From contig CANQME010000010.1 of NCBI GenBank assembly GCA_947624815.1, forward strand, positions 1 to 44,692: a stretch of 44,692 bases of DNA, written 5' to 3'. The notes under the pieces are model-generated. The model was given only the letters and a program-made list of their open reading frames with translations. It made no database searches and was not told the origin of the DNA. Positions 1 to 11,444 of this stretch are shown here, piece after piece. Origin of the DNA: an uncultured Lachnospiraceae bacterium (GTDB taxonomy: Bacteria > Bacillota > Clostridia > Lachnospirales > Lachnospiraceae). Positions within the stretch are counted from its first letter, which is position 1. Each line of letters starts with the position of its first letter. The translations under genes and the position numbers were made by a program.

Positions 1-62
1 TATGATTGTCCCCCAACTGCTTTATGCGCCAGTTCGGGTACTTCGGGGACGGTCTTTTTCAT
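1..62 (-). other. GTCC-rich palindrome or start of a truncated ORF at the edge
   Basis: Two readings are possible. First, the minus strand has an ATG at 60-62 followed by 20 open codons to the edge (beginning MKKTVPEVPE), about 23 bases after the predicted transcript start but without a good Shine-Dalgarno. Second, the same bases form an imperfect hairpin: GTCC and CCC pair with GGG and GGAC, and AACTG pairs with CAGTT. That resembles hairpins near REP-associated transposases in Firmicutes. The window stops too early to choose. Confidence 0.3.
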
Positions 63-91
63 ACACGAGTTATCTGTAATAAAACAAAAGT

Positions 92-120
92 ATTCTAGCA
101 CATTTCCGCAAGAAAAACAA
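92..120 (-). promoter_or_regulatory. Predicted sigma-A promoter reading off the left edge
   Basis: On the minus strand TTGTTT (115-120) is followed after 17 bases by TAGAAT (92-97), which is preceded by TG for an extended -10. A transcript would start near position 85 and run off the window. It probably serves a gene that lies mostly outside. Confidence 0.5.
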
Positions 121-127
121 CCTCTAT

Positions 128-145
128 TTTCGCAAATTTCGCAAA
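128..145. repeat. Tandem 9-bp direct repeat TTTCGCAAA x2
   Basis: Two exact adjacent copies of TTTCGCAAA occupy 128-136 and 137-145, just after the enolase stop codon. They do not form a hairpin with a T-run, so no intrinsic terminator for enolase is visible here. Function is unknown. Confidence 0.5.
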
Positions 146-157
146 TCCTCGAATATT

Positions 158-3905
<3,748 letters not shown>

Positions 3906-4078
3906 GATCGGATTCTCCTTAATTTGCTGATTTTTGTGAAATGATATATCAATATTGTCAATTTCTGTTCCACGGGAGTTTTCCCGGTTTGACGGCCGGT
4001 TCACTCATTTCGTATTTTTCGTTTCCTGATAACTCCAGCATACCAGCCTCTGAAAAGCTGCATACGCCTCTTCGCCGG

Positions 4079-5098
4079 TTAAAACTGTTTCAGGAACCGC
4101 ACGTCATTCTCATACAGCAGTCTCATGTCGTCGATCTCGTATTTCAGCAGGGAGATGCGCTCCAGGCCGACGCCGAAGGCGAAGCCGGTATACACCTCGG
4201 GATCTACGCCGCACATCTCGAAAACGTGGGGATGGACCATGCCGCAGCCCAGGATCTCGATCCAGCCGGTGCCCTTGCAGAACCGGCAGCCCTTGCCGCC
4301 GCACTTGAAGCAGCTCACGTCCATCTCGGCGCTGGGCTCTGTGAACGGGAAATGATGGGGACGGAACTTCACCTTCGTATCCTCGCCGAACAGCTGCCGG
4401 GCGAACTCCGCCAGCGTTCCTTTCAGGTCTGCAAATGTGATGTTCTTGTCGATCACCAGTCCCTCTACCTGATGGAAGGACGGGGAATGGGTGGCGTCCA
4501 CCTCGTCGGAACGGAACACGCGTCCCGGAGAGATCATACGGATCGGAAGCTTGCCCTTCTCCATAGTCCTGGCCTGTACCGGCGACGTCTGGGTGCGCAG
4601 TACGATATCCTTATTGATATAGAAGGTATCCTGCTCGTCCTTGGCCGGATGGTTCGGCGGAATGTTCAGCTTGGTGAAGTTGTATTCGTCATACTCGATC
4701 TCGGGACCTTCCACGACTTCATAGCCCATGCCCACGAAAATGCGCTCCAGCTCTTCCAGAGCCAGCGTATTGGGATGACTGTGGCCGACGTTGCTCTTCT
4801 TCGCCGGCAGGGTCACGTCGATGACCTCCAGCTTCATCTGCTCCTCGCGGGCCTTTCTGGCCAGGGCCGTCTTCGTCTCCTCCAGCTTCGCTTCAATGAG
4901 GGCGCGGGCGTCGTTGACCATCTGGCCGACCTTCGGCCGATCCTCGGGCGCTACGTCCTTCATGCTCTTGAGAACCGTGGTCAGCTCGCCCTTCTTGCCC
5001 AGATAAGCTACCCGGATCTCGTTTAAACGGTCTAAGGCTTCGGACGCCTCGATCTGCTTTAAGGCTTCCTCCTTGATCTTCTCTAACTGCTCTTTCAT
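4079..5098 (-). CDS. pheS: Phenylalanine--tRNA ligase, alpha subunit
   Basis: Catalytic subunit of phenylalanyl-tRNA synthetase, 339 residues, as usual for bacterial PheS. It has the N-terminal coiled-coil tRNA arm, then the class II core with VFRSDEVDATHSPSFHQVEG (motif 2), the Firmicute-type four-Cys segment CFKCGGKGCRFC, and the motif 3 stretch GFAFGVGLERISLLKY. The start at 5098 (MKEQLEKIKEEAL) has AAGGAG upstream. A further 60 in-frame codons to 5278 overlap the T-box RNA and are not protein-like. It is the first gene after a Phe-specific T-box and is followed by pheT. Confidence 0.97.
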   Translation of the reverse strand: MKEQLEKIKEEALKQIEASEALDRLNEIRVAYLGKKGELTTVLKSMKDVAPEDRPKVGQMVNDARALIEAKLEETKTALARKAREEQMKLEVIDVTLPAKKSNVGHSHPNTLALEELERIFVGMGYEVVEGPEIEYDEYNFTKLNIPPNHPAKDEQDTFYINKDIVLRTQTSPVQARTMEKGKLPIRMISPGRVFRSDEVDATHSPSFHQVEGLVIDKNITFADLKGTLAEFARQLFGEDTKVKFRPHHFPFTEPSAEMDVSCFKCGGKGCRFCKGTGWIEILGCGMVHPHVFEMCGVDPEVYTGFAFGVGLERISLLKYEIDDMRLLYENDVRFLKQF

Positions 5099-5167
5099 GT
5101 GTGGCTCCTTTCCGTGGGATAATATGAAAATGAATGTTCCGCGGCACTGACGACCCTCCGATCGCGC

Positions 5168-5437
5168 CACATAGAACGTCCCTCCATCACAAATCGTGAT
5201 GAAGGGACGAAATCTCCGCGGTACCACCCTGATTCCTGCAATCAGTTTCATGCAGGCGCTCTCATGCGTAACGTGCATTCTACGTCGCGGACTACGTTCT
5301 TGAATTCATCCGCGCGGCTTAAGCGTGAAATTCGGGTACTTCAGGGAACTGAAAGGAACTTGCAGCCGGTGATTCCTTCTCTCTGACAGGATCTGAAGCC
5401 TCTACTGTGCGCCGTCATCGCCTTTTCGTGTAAATCT
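5168..5437 (-). promoter_or_regulatory. T-box leader, tRNA-Phe responsive
   Basis: On the minus strand the leader shows T-box landmarks in order: AGTA/GA near the base of stem I, an AGAGAG bulge, the apical GGCTGCAAG, a specifier UUC (Phe) at 5327-5329, the T-box core AGGGTGGTACCGCGG (5216-5230), and a terminator stem (5177-5190 with 5196-5209). The core AGGG can pair with CCCT of the terminator arm. Uncharged tRNA-Phe should favour the antiterminator and raise pheST. The U-tract after the stem is poor (UUCUAU). Confidence 0.93.
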
Positions 5438-5443
5438 TTTATG

Positions 5444-5471
5444 ATTTTAGCATATGAATTCGAAATGTCAA
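5444..5471 (-). promoter_or_regulatory. Promoter of the pheST T-box transcript
   Basis: TTGACA (5466-5471) and TAAAAT (5444-5449) on the minus strand are separated by 16 bases, with TGC before the -10 as an extended -10. Transcription would begin just before the T-box stem I. Confidence 0.8.
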
Positions 5472-5530
5472 GCACTTTTTCCGGAACCGCCGGCATCAAA
5501 GATTACCGCACTTTCAATCGTGCGTGACAT

Positions 5531-5860
5531 TTAATTATCTTCTGACTCATGATTTAAAATATCCCGACATGCAATCCGAAGCGCAGGAATATCCTGTACC
5601 AGAGTATTCCAGACCGAAGGAATATCAATGGAACCATACGCATGAACATAGAAATTTCTAGTATCTTTAATAACCCTCCAGGGGATGGCACGGTTCGCAG
5701 CTTTGATCTCGTCAGACAACTGAGATACCAGTTCTCCAATCTGTACGATGCACATACAGCAGGCATCCTGAAACATATAATCCGTTTCAAAGGCAGAAAA
5801 ATCATTATGATAGCGCGCCAGATTATCGGCAATCCGCTGACAATAACTGTCAATCTTCAT
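5531..5860 (-). CDS. hepT: HepT-like toxin, HEPN-domain ribonuclease
   Basis: A 109-residue DUF86/HEPN protein. The family acts as an RNase toxin of type VII HEPN/MNT toxin-antitoxin systems. The RX4HXY signature is intact: Arg68, His73 and Tyr75 in RNFYVHAY. In characterised systems this Tyr is AMPylated by the MNT antitoxin, which inactivates the toxin. The gene starts 13 bases after the mntA stop, with AGGA upstream of the ATG. The order antitoxin then toxin on the minus strand matches known pairs. The pair is visibly richer in A+T than its neighbours, consistent with transfer. Confidence 0.85.
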   Translation of the reverse strand: MKIDSYCQRIADNLARYHNDFSAFETDYMFQDACCMCIVQIGELVSQLSDEIKAANRAIPWRVIKDTRNFYVHAYGSIDIPSVWNTLVQDIPALRIACRDILNHESEDN

Positions 5861-5873
5861 AAGAATGATCCTG

Positions 5874-6173
5874 TCACGTGTTTCGATAAAGCAGCACCTC
5901 CTCGTTTTTGATCATATCCAGGAAAGCATGGTCAGACGATTCACTTGTTACCAGATCCACCGGAAGCTTCAGCGCATCCTCGATAGCAAGGCGGAAACCG
6001 CTCAGCTGAAACAGGGATCTGATTCGGCCTTTTTCGATCACGAGATCAACATCACTGGAAGATGAAGCAGTCCCTTTTGAATAAGATCCGAAAAGAGATA
6101 CGCTCGCCACACCGTGCTGCTGTGCGATCGGGGTAATAATACGCCGGATATCTTCAATACTGTACACTGCCAT
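5874..6173 (-). CDS. mntA: MntA-like antitoxin, minimal nucleotidyltransferase
   Basis: A 99-residue minimal nucleotidyltransferase, the expected partner of HepT. The GSX10DXD motif is intact: GSYSKGTASSSSDVD followed by LVIEKG. Family members AMPylate the HepT active-site Tyr. The start at 6173 (MAVYSIEDIRR) is chosen because GGAGGTGA lies upstream at good spacing; a 16-codon in-frame extension to 6221 overlaps the promoter. Such pairs may act in stabilisation or phage defence; nothing here shows which. Confidence 0.87.
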   Translation of the reverse strand: MAVYSIEDIRRIITPIAQQHGVASVSLFGSYSKGTASSSSDVDLVIEKGRIRSLFQLSGFRLAIEDALKLPVDLVTSESSDHAFLDMIKNEEVLLYRNT

Positions 6174-6193
6174 GCAATCACCTCCATAAAAAC

Positions 6194-6221
6194 AATATAG
6201 CATATAAATGCAGAATAACAA
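6194..6221 (-). promoter_or_regulatory. Predicted promoter of mntA-hepT
   Basis: TTGTTA (6216-6221) and TATATT (6194-6199) on the minus strand are 16 bases apart, with TGC before the -10 (extended -10). The mntA ribosome binding site follows shortly after. Confidence 0.6.
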
Positions 6222-6269
6222 AGTGATTCTTTCTACTGAGAACCAGGACTAGAAAACCGAATTCCCCCC

Positions 6270-7493
6270 TCAATCAAACTTCGCGTATTCTGCCAGTTTA
6301 TATACCCTGTCGCGGGTCATCTTGGCCGCCTTGCTGTTCATCGCCAGACTCTGCATGGAACCGCCCTTGTATTCCTCACCGGCCGCCTTGACCGCGGCTT
6401 CCTTCTCCGTGATCCAGGCCCGTTCCTCTACAGTCAGCGAATCCATGATATCCGGATTCAGATTCGTCTTCATGATTCCCCAGATTACGTTTAGCGTGTC
6501 GTCCCAGACCTGGTAGAGCTCTCCGGATATCGCATTCATATCCGACTGCGTCGCCGCTTTCTGAAGCTCGGCATTCAACTCCGCCGCCTGTTCCTCGGTC
6601 GCGGCGATCTCGGCGGCGATCCGGTCATATACCGAAGCATACTCCTGATAGAGATTGCTGGAGAATCCTTCGCCCATAGTCTCGTTATAAAGGCCGTAGA
6701 ATCCCAGCGTGTCGCCCTGCACGTCCCAGTGAACCCAGTTGACATAGTCTTCCGGAAGATCGGCGACACGCGATTCCGGCAGATACAGATAGAGATCCTG
6801 CGCGCCGTCCAGACCGTAAGCCTCCGTATAAATATAGCGGACCTGCTCCTCGCTGTTGATCTCCTCGCCGGTTCCGTATGGATATCTGATCGATTCAATC
6901 TGAAATACATACGTGGTCTCATTCACCTTCTCCGGCTCCGTGAATTGGCCGTAAAAATCACAGTAATACAGGGTTCCGTTGGAATAGCCTTCCCCCATAT
7001 CTCCCATATCTACGTCTTGATAATGACCGTCGAATGTCCCGTCTGCATGGATATCCATCGCCGTATACCAGGCTCCCGCGCCGCTGCTGAAATAGAATTC
7101 CCACCCTGCCACATTCGCAAACGGAAATGAAGCTGCGTCTGCCGCCGGATTCCCGACTACGGCCTGTGCTCCGCCGGCGGAGTCCTCTGCCTGTCCGGAG
7201 AAAGCCTCCGAAGAGGGATCCGAAGACGGCTGCTGATCACCTGACGGTTCCCCTTCCTGCTGCGAAGTACTGTCTGACGCCGTCTCGGCCGAAGGCGCTG
7301 CCGTATCGTTCTCCTTCTTTGCAGACTGATCCCCAACCGTAATGGTCTGCCCCTGTTTCACCTCCCCAGCGGACTGTCTCTGTCCGCTCTGAGGCACTTC
7401 GATCCGCTCATAGGTATTGCCGCATCCGGCAAGGCTTCCCATCAGCAAAATACCCGCGACAGCCCACCATACGTTTCTCCTGATTTTCTTCAT
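6270..7493 (-). CDS. Lipoprotein with LprI-like C-terminal domain
   Basis: A 407-residue secreted lipoprotein. The start at 7493 gives MKKIRRNVWWAVAGILL, a hydrophobic core and lipobox LAGC with Cys24 as the lipidation site. A low-complexity linker rich in Ser, Gln, Glu and Pro follows, then a beta-rich domain with many Tyr and Asp residues, and a helical C-terminus. The last ~100 residues (LTVEERAWITEKEAAVK, YKGGS, TRDRVYKLAEY) resemble the LprI/DUF1311 domain, seen in lysozyme-inhibitor-type proteins; this is a motif-level judgement. In-frame codons continue upstream to 7658 but lack a signal peptide and run into the predicted promoter. The N-terminal domain is not recognised. No operon partners are evident. 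Confidence 0.75.
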   Translation of the reverse strand: MKKIRRNVWWAVAGILLMGSLAGCGNTYERIEVPQSGQRQSAGEVKQGQTITVGDQSAKKENDTAAPSAETASDSTSQQEGEPSGDQQPSSDPSSEAFSGQAEDSAGGAQAVVGNPAADAASFPFANVAGWEFYFSSGAGAWYTAMDIHADGTFDGHYQDVDMGDMGEGYSNGTLYYCDFYGQFTEPEKVNETTYVFQIESIRYPYGTGEEINSEEQVRYIYTEAYGLDGAQDLYLYLPESRVADLPEDYVNWVHWDVQGDTLGFYGLYNETMGEGFSSNLYQEYASVYDRIAAEIAATEEQAAELNAELQKAATQSDMNAISGELYQVWDDTLNVIWGIMKTNLNPDIMDSLTVEERAWITEKEAAVKAAGEEYKGGSMQSLAMNSKAAKMTRDRVYKLAEYAKFD

Positions 7494-7635
7494 TCCGCCT
7501 GACCTCTCCCTCATATCCGCCCAGACTACTCCACGCCTGCGCAGCTTCCATTCCCATCCGGACTGCTGTTTGCGCATCCGCTCAGCTGCGCCCGCCCGGT
7601 TCTCGTTTTTGTCCAGCGCAGCTTCCATGTATCCG

Positions 7636-7659
7636 GATATTTTCTCTGAAAATATCATA
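7636..7659 (-). promoter_or_regulatory. Extended -10 promoter overlapped by a perfect 21-bp palindrome
   Basis: On the minus strand TGCTATGAT is an extended -10 with TATGAT at 7654-7659; no good -35 is seen. A perfect palindrome GATATTTTC-TCT-GAAAATATC covers 7636-7656, so it overlaps the -10 and the expected start point. This is a likely operator for the lipoprotein gene. The leader would be about 150 bases long. Confidence 0.5.
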
Positions 7660-7717
7660 GCACATTGCCGGCGGTTATTTTTTTCTTTTTCCTTAAAATT
7701 TTTCGAAACCTTCCGAC

Positions 7718-7765
7718 AAAAAAAGCGCCTGTCCCGGAACCGTTTTTTCGGTTCAGACAGGCGCT
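7718..7765 (-). terminator. Strong intrinsic terminator after the ABC exporter genes
   Basis: AGCGCCTGTC and GAACCG pair with CGGTTC and GACAGGCGCT around a short loop, and on the minus strand the stem is followed by seven Ts. It lies 22 bases beyond the second ABC gene and closes the transporter run. Confidence 0.88.
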
Positions 7766-7787
7766 GCGCAGACGCATTCCCGACGTC

Positions 7788-9635
7788 TTACGTCGACGCG
7801 AACTGGCTGTTGTACAGCTGGGCGTAGAATCCGCCTCTCGCCAGCAGCTCCCCGTGCTTCCCCTGCTCGACGATATGGCCGTCCCGCATGACCAGGATCA
7901 TGTCCGCCTCCCGGATCGTGGACAGACGATGGGCGACGATAAAGCTGGTGCGTCCCTCCATCATCCGGGCGAACGCCTTCTGGATCCGGATCTCGGTCCG
8001 GGTATCGATGGATGAGGTGGCCTCATCCAGGATCAGCATCGGCGGCAGACACAGCATCACACGGGCGATGCAGAGAAGCTGCTTCTGGCCCTGGGACAGA
8101 TTGCCGCCGTCCTCGGAGATCACCGTGTCGTAGCCCTGGGGCATACGGCGGATAAAGGAATGGGCGTGGGCCTCCTTCGCCGCCCGGATTACCTCTTCCT
8201 CCGTGGCGTCCGGCTTACCGTAGGCGATATTCTCCCGGATCGTGCCGGACTTAAGCCAGGTTTCCTGCAGCACCATGCCGTAATTGGCCCGCAGGCTTCT
8301 GCGCGTCATCTGCCGGACGTCATGGCCGTCCACGCGCACCGCGCCCGAATCCACGTCATAGAACCGCATCAGCAGGTTGATGACCGTACTCTTGCCGCAG
8401 CCGGTAGGTCCGACGATGGCGATCCGCTGACCCGGCTTTACGTCGAGATTGAAATTCTCGATCAGCTTCACATCCTTACGGTACGAGAAATATACATGAT
8501 CCATGGCCACGCTTCCGTCCGCTCTCTGAAGATCCGCCGCGTCCGCCGGTTCCGGCGTCAGGGGCTCCTCGTCGATCAGCTCAAAGACTCTCGCGGCAGA
8601 GGCCAGGGCGTTCTGCAGCTCCGTCACCACGCCGGAGATCTCATTGAACGGCTTCGTATACTGGTTGGCGTAGCTTAAGAAAATGGACAGCTGTCCCACG
8701 GACAGATAACCTCTCACCGCCGCAAGCGCTCCTACGATACCGACGCTGGCGTAGACCAGACTGTTGACGAACCGGGTGCAGGGATTGGTGATCGAGGAGA
8801 AAAAGGTGGCGCGCAGGCTGTAGCCTCTGAGCCGCTCATTGATCTCCTCAAACTGCGCCTGGACCTCGGCCTCGTGACCGAACGCCTGGACGACCTTCTG
8901 ATTGCCCAGCATCTCATCCACCAGGGACGTCAGCTCGCCCCTCGTCTCCGACTGCTTCTTAAACATCACATAGGTCTTCTTCGCGATATAGCTGGCCACC
9001 ACAAGGGAAACCGGCGTCACGACCACCACCACGGCCGCGATAACCGGATCGATGACGAACATAAAGCCCAGCGTTCCCAGGATCGTGATCACGCCGGTGA
9101 ACAGCTGCGTAAAGCCCATCAGAAGTCCTTCGGAGAACTGATCGATGTCCGCAATGATCCGGCTGATCACGTCTCCCGACGGATGGGAATCGATATAGCG
9201 CAGCGGCAGCACCTCCAGATGATCAAACGCCCTCGTGCGGATATCCTTGACGACCTGGTAGGTGATCCGGTTATTGATATGGTTCATCAGCCACTGGGCG
9301 GCGCCGGTTACGGCGACGACTACGGCCATCCGGTACAGAATGGACCGGATACCGGCGAAGTCCACATTGCCCGGCGCAATGATCAGATCCACGGCGTTGC
9401 CCACCAGGATCGGCGCGTAGAGCGTCGCGGCCACGGTGACGGCCGCCAGGATCAGGGACACCAGAACCCACCATTTATAATTGCCGATATAGGCAAGGAC
9501 ACGCTTGACCGTGGAGCTGTGCTGAAGAAGCCGTGCTGCCTGCTTCTTCGTTCCGGCAGCGCCTGCCTCTGCCGCAGCCGGCTTCCGTGCCTGTTCATTC
9601 CGCACGTTTGCATTTTCTTTCCGCTTCTCAGCCAT
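7788..9635 (-). CDS. ABC exporter subunit with consensus ATPase residues (MdlB/BmrD-like)
   Basis: A 615-residue half-transporter: six-TM exporter domain (residues ~50-345) plus ATPase domain. Walker A is GPTGCGKST (409-417), Walker B MLILDEAT with Asp537 and catalytic Glu538, and the switch His569 lies in VAHR. Its signature is LSQGQ (513-517), not LSGGQ. The partner gene shows the opposite defects, so the two fit a heterodimeric exporter with one active and one degenerate site (TM287/288 or BmrCD type). The ATG overlaps the partner's end by 8 bases, with AAGGAGG upstream. The N-terminal ~40 residues are charged and Ala-rich. Drug or lipid export is plausible; the substrate is not visible. 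Confidence 0.92.
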   Translation of the reverse strand: MAEKRKENANVRNEQARKPAAAEAGAAGTKKQAARLLQHSSTVKRVLAYIGNYKWWVLVSLILAAVTVAATLYAPILVGNAVDLIIAPGNVDFAGIRSILYRMAVVVAVTGAAQWLMNHINNRITYQVVKDIRTRAFDHLEVLPLRYIDSHPSGDVISRIIADIDQFSEGLLMGFTQLFTGVITILGTLGFMFVIDPVIAAVVVVVTPVSLVVASYIAKKTYVMFKKQSETRGELTSLVDEMLGNQKVVQAFGHEAEVQAQFEEINERLRGYSLRATFFSSITNPCTRFVNSLVYASVGIVGALAAVRGYLSVGQLSIFLSYANQYTKPFNEISGVVTELQNALASAARVFELIDEEPLTPEPADAADLQRADGSVAMDHVYFSYRKDVKLIENFNLDVKPGQRIAIVGPTGCGKSTVINLLMRFYDVDSGAVRVDGHDVRQMTRRSLRANYGMVLQETWLKSGTIRENIAYGKPDATEEEVIRAAKEAHAHSFIRRMPQGYDTVISEDGGNLSQGQKQLLCIARVMLCLPPMLILDEATSSIDTRTEIRIQKAFARMMEGRTSFIVAHRLSTIREADMILVMRDGHIVEQGKHGELLARGGFYAQLYNSQFAST

Positions 9636-11394
9636 GCGCCCTCACCTCCTTTTCCGACAGCTGGGACAGACAGATCTCACGGTAGACCTCGCAGGTCTCG
9701 AACAGCTCCTCGTGGGTTCCCTGCCCCACCAGCTGTCCGTCGTCCAGGACCAGGATCCTGTCCGCATTCCGGATCGTGGTCGCGCGCTGCGACACCAGAA
9801 ACACGGTCATATTCTTCGTATTCTCCCGGATCGCCTTCCGAAGCGCTGCGTCTGTCGCGAAATCCAGGGCAGACGCGCTGTCGTCCAGGATCAGGATCTC
9901 CGGCCTGCGCACCAGGGCCCGGGCGATGGTCAGACGCTGCCGCTGGCCGCCGGACAGGTTCCGGCCGCCCTGCTCGATCGGCAGATCCAGCCCCTGCTCT
10001 TTGGAATCCACAAATTCCCTGGCCTGGGCGATATCCAGCGCCTCATAGATCTCCTCGTCAGTGGCGTCCGGCTTGCCCCAGCGCATGTTCTCGCCAAGCG
10101 TTCCCTTGAACAGCACCGCCTTCTGCGGCACCACGCCGATCTTCTCTCTCAGCTGCCCGACCGGATATTCCTTCACGTCCGTGCCGTCGACACGGACGGT
10201 TCCTTCCGTCGCGTCATAGAAACGTGGGATCAGGTTCACCAGCGTTGATTTGCCGGAGCCGGTTCCTCCGATGACGCCGATGGTCTGTCCGCTCATGGCG
10301 GCGAAGCTGATACCGTTAAGCGACGCCTCCTTTGCGCCAGCGTAGCAGAAATCCATACCGGCAAATTCCACCTTCGGAACCGCAGCCGCATCGCCGGCCG
10401 CCGCCCCGGCGGCTTTCGTCCCGATCCGGTCATGGTTCTTCTCCACGATGCTTCCTTCCACATCGAACACTGCGCTGATGCGGTTGGCGCAGGCCAGCGA
10501 CTTGGAGATCGTGATGATCAGGTTCGCCAGCTTCACCAGTTCCACCAGGATCTGGGACATATAGTTGACCAGAGCGACCACCTCGCCCTGCGTGATCACG
10601 CCCTCGTCCACCTGCCACGCGCCGGTCCAGACCAGCACGATGGTGGCAGCGTTAATGATGATATAGGTCGCCGGATTCATCAGCGCCGATACCTTGCCCA
10701 CGAAAATCTGGGAACGGACCAGCAGATCGTTCTCCTCGTCGAATTTCGTGATCTCATCCGGCTGGCGGTTAAAGGCCCGCACGACCCTCGCGCCCAGCAG
10801 ATTCTCACGGGTCGTCAGAAGGACCCGGTCCAGCTGCCGCTGCACCTTCTTATAGAGGGGCATACTGACCAGCAGAACGCCGAACACCACCACCGACAGA
10901 AGCGGGATCGTAACGACGAAGATCATGGCCGCCCGCGCATTGACCGTGAACGCCATGACCATGGCCCCGAACACGATGAACGGCGACCGCAGAAACAGCC
11001 GCAGCACCAGATTCACACCGGACTGCACCTGATTGATGTCGCTGGTGATCCGGGTGATCAGCGTCGACGTGCCGATGGTGTCGATCTCCCGGTAGGACAG
11101 GCTGTTGATGTGGCGAAACAGCTCGTTGCGCACGCCTGTGCCGAAGCCCACCGCCGCCTTGGCGGAGAAATACTGGGCCGTCAGCGAGAACGCCAGCCCC
11201 AGAAGGCCCAGAAGCACCAGCACGCCGCCCATTTTCAGGATCTGGCCGGAATCCCGGTTATGGATCCCCACGTCGATGATCTGCGCCATGACGAGGGGCA
11301 CCAGCAGGTCGAAGGCGGCCTCCGTCATTTTCAGAAGCGGCGCCAGGATGCTCTCCAGCTTATACTTTTTCAGATACTTTAACAGCTTCCACAT
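9628..11394 (-). CDS. ABC exporter subunit with degenerate catalytic site (MdlA/BmrC-like)
   Basis: A 588-residue half-transporter with an N-terminal six-TM exporter domain and a C-terminal ATPase. Walker A GGTGSGKST (376-384) and signature LSGGQ (480-484) are canonical. Walker B ends in Asp-Asp (504-505) instead of Asp-Glu, and the switch His is replaced by Gln536 in VSQR. These are the usual changes of the non-catalytic subunit in heterodimeric exporters. It has GGAGG 5 bases before the ATG. It sits 50 bases after an MFS gene and is translationally coupled to its partner subunit. Confidence 0.92.
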   Translation of the reverse strand: MWKLLKYLKKYKLESILAPLLKMTEAAFDLLVPLVMAQIIDVGIHNRDSGQILKMGGVLVLLGLLGLAFSLTAQYFSAKAAVGFGTGVRNELFRHINSLSYREIDTIGTSTLITRITSDINQVQSGVNLVLRLFLRSPFIVFGAMVMAFTVNARAAMIFVVTIPLLSVVVFGVLLVSMPLYKKVQRQLDRVLLTTRENLLGARVVRAFNRQPDEITKFDEENDLLVRSQIFVGKVSALMNPATYIIINAATIVLVWTGAWQVDEGVITQGEVVALVNYMSQILVELVKLANLIITISKSLACANRISAVFDVEGSIVEKNHDRIGTKAAGAAAGDAAAVPKVEFAGMDFCYAGAKEASLNGISFAAMSGQTIGVIGGTGSGKSTLVNLIPRFYDATEGTVRVDGTDVKEYPVGQLREKIGVVPQKAVLFKGTLGENMRWGKPDATDEEIYEALDIAQAREFVDSKEQGLDLPIEQGGRNLSGGQRQRLTIARALVRRPEILILDDSASALDFATDAALRKAIRENTKNMTVFLVSQRATTIRNADRILVLDDGQLVGQGTHEELFETCEVYREICLSQLSEKEVRAHG

Positions 11395-11444
11395 AAAAAC
11401 CTCCGCAGGAGTACTTAAACAGTTGCATGCTTTGACGCCTCACA

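Noticed and set aside
34-55. Resemblance of the left-edge sequence to part of the pheS T-box stem I (5330-5348)
   Set aside because: The shared stretch is under 20 bases, and none of the other T-box landmarks (AGAGAG bulge, GGCTG loop, T-box core) occur at the edge.
3906-4078. Possible promoter between pheS and pheT (TTGACA on the minus strand)
   Set aside because: No acceptable -10 lies 16-18 bases downstream.
5099-5278. N-terminal extension of pheS by 60 codons
   Set aside because: The extra codons coincide with the T-box RNA, lack a ribosome binding site and do not resemble PheS.
5472-5530. Terminator after hepT
   Set aside because: Only a 5-bp stem (CGCAC/GTGCG) with no T-run is present; support is too weak.
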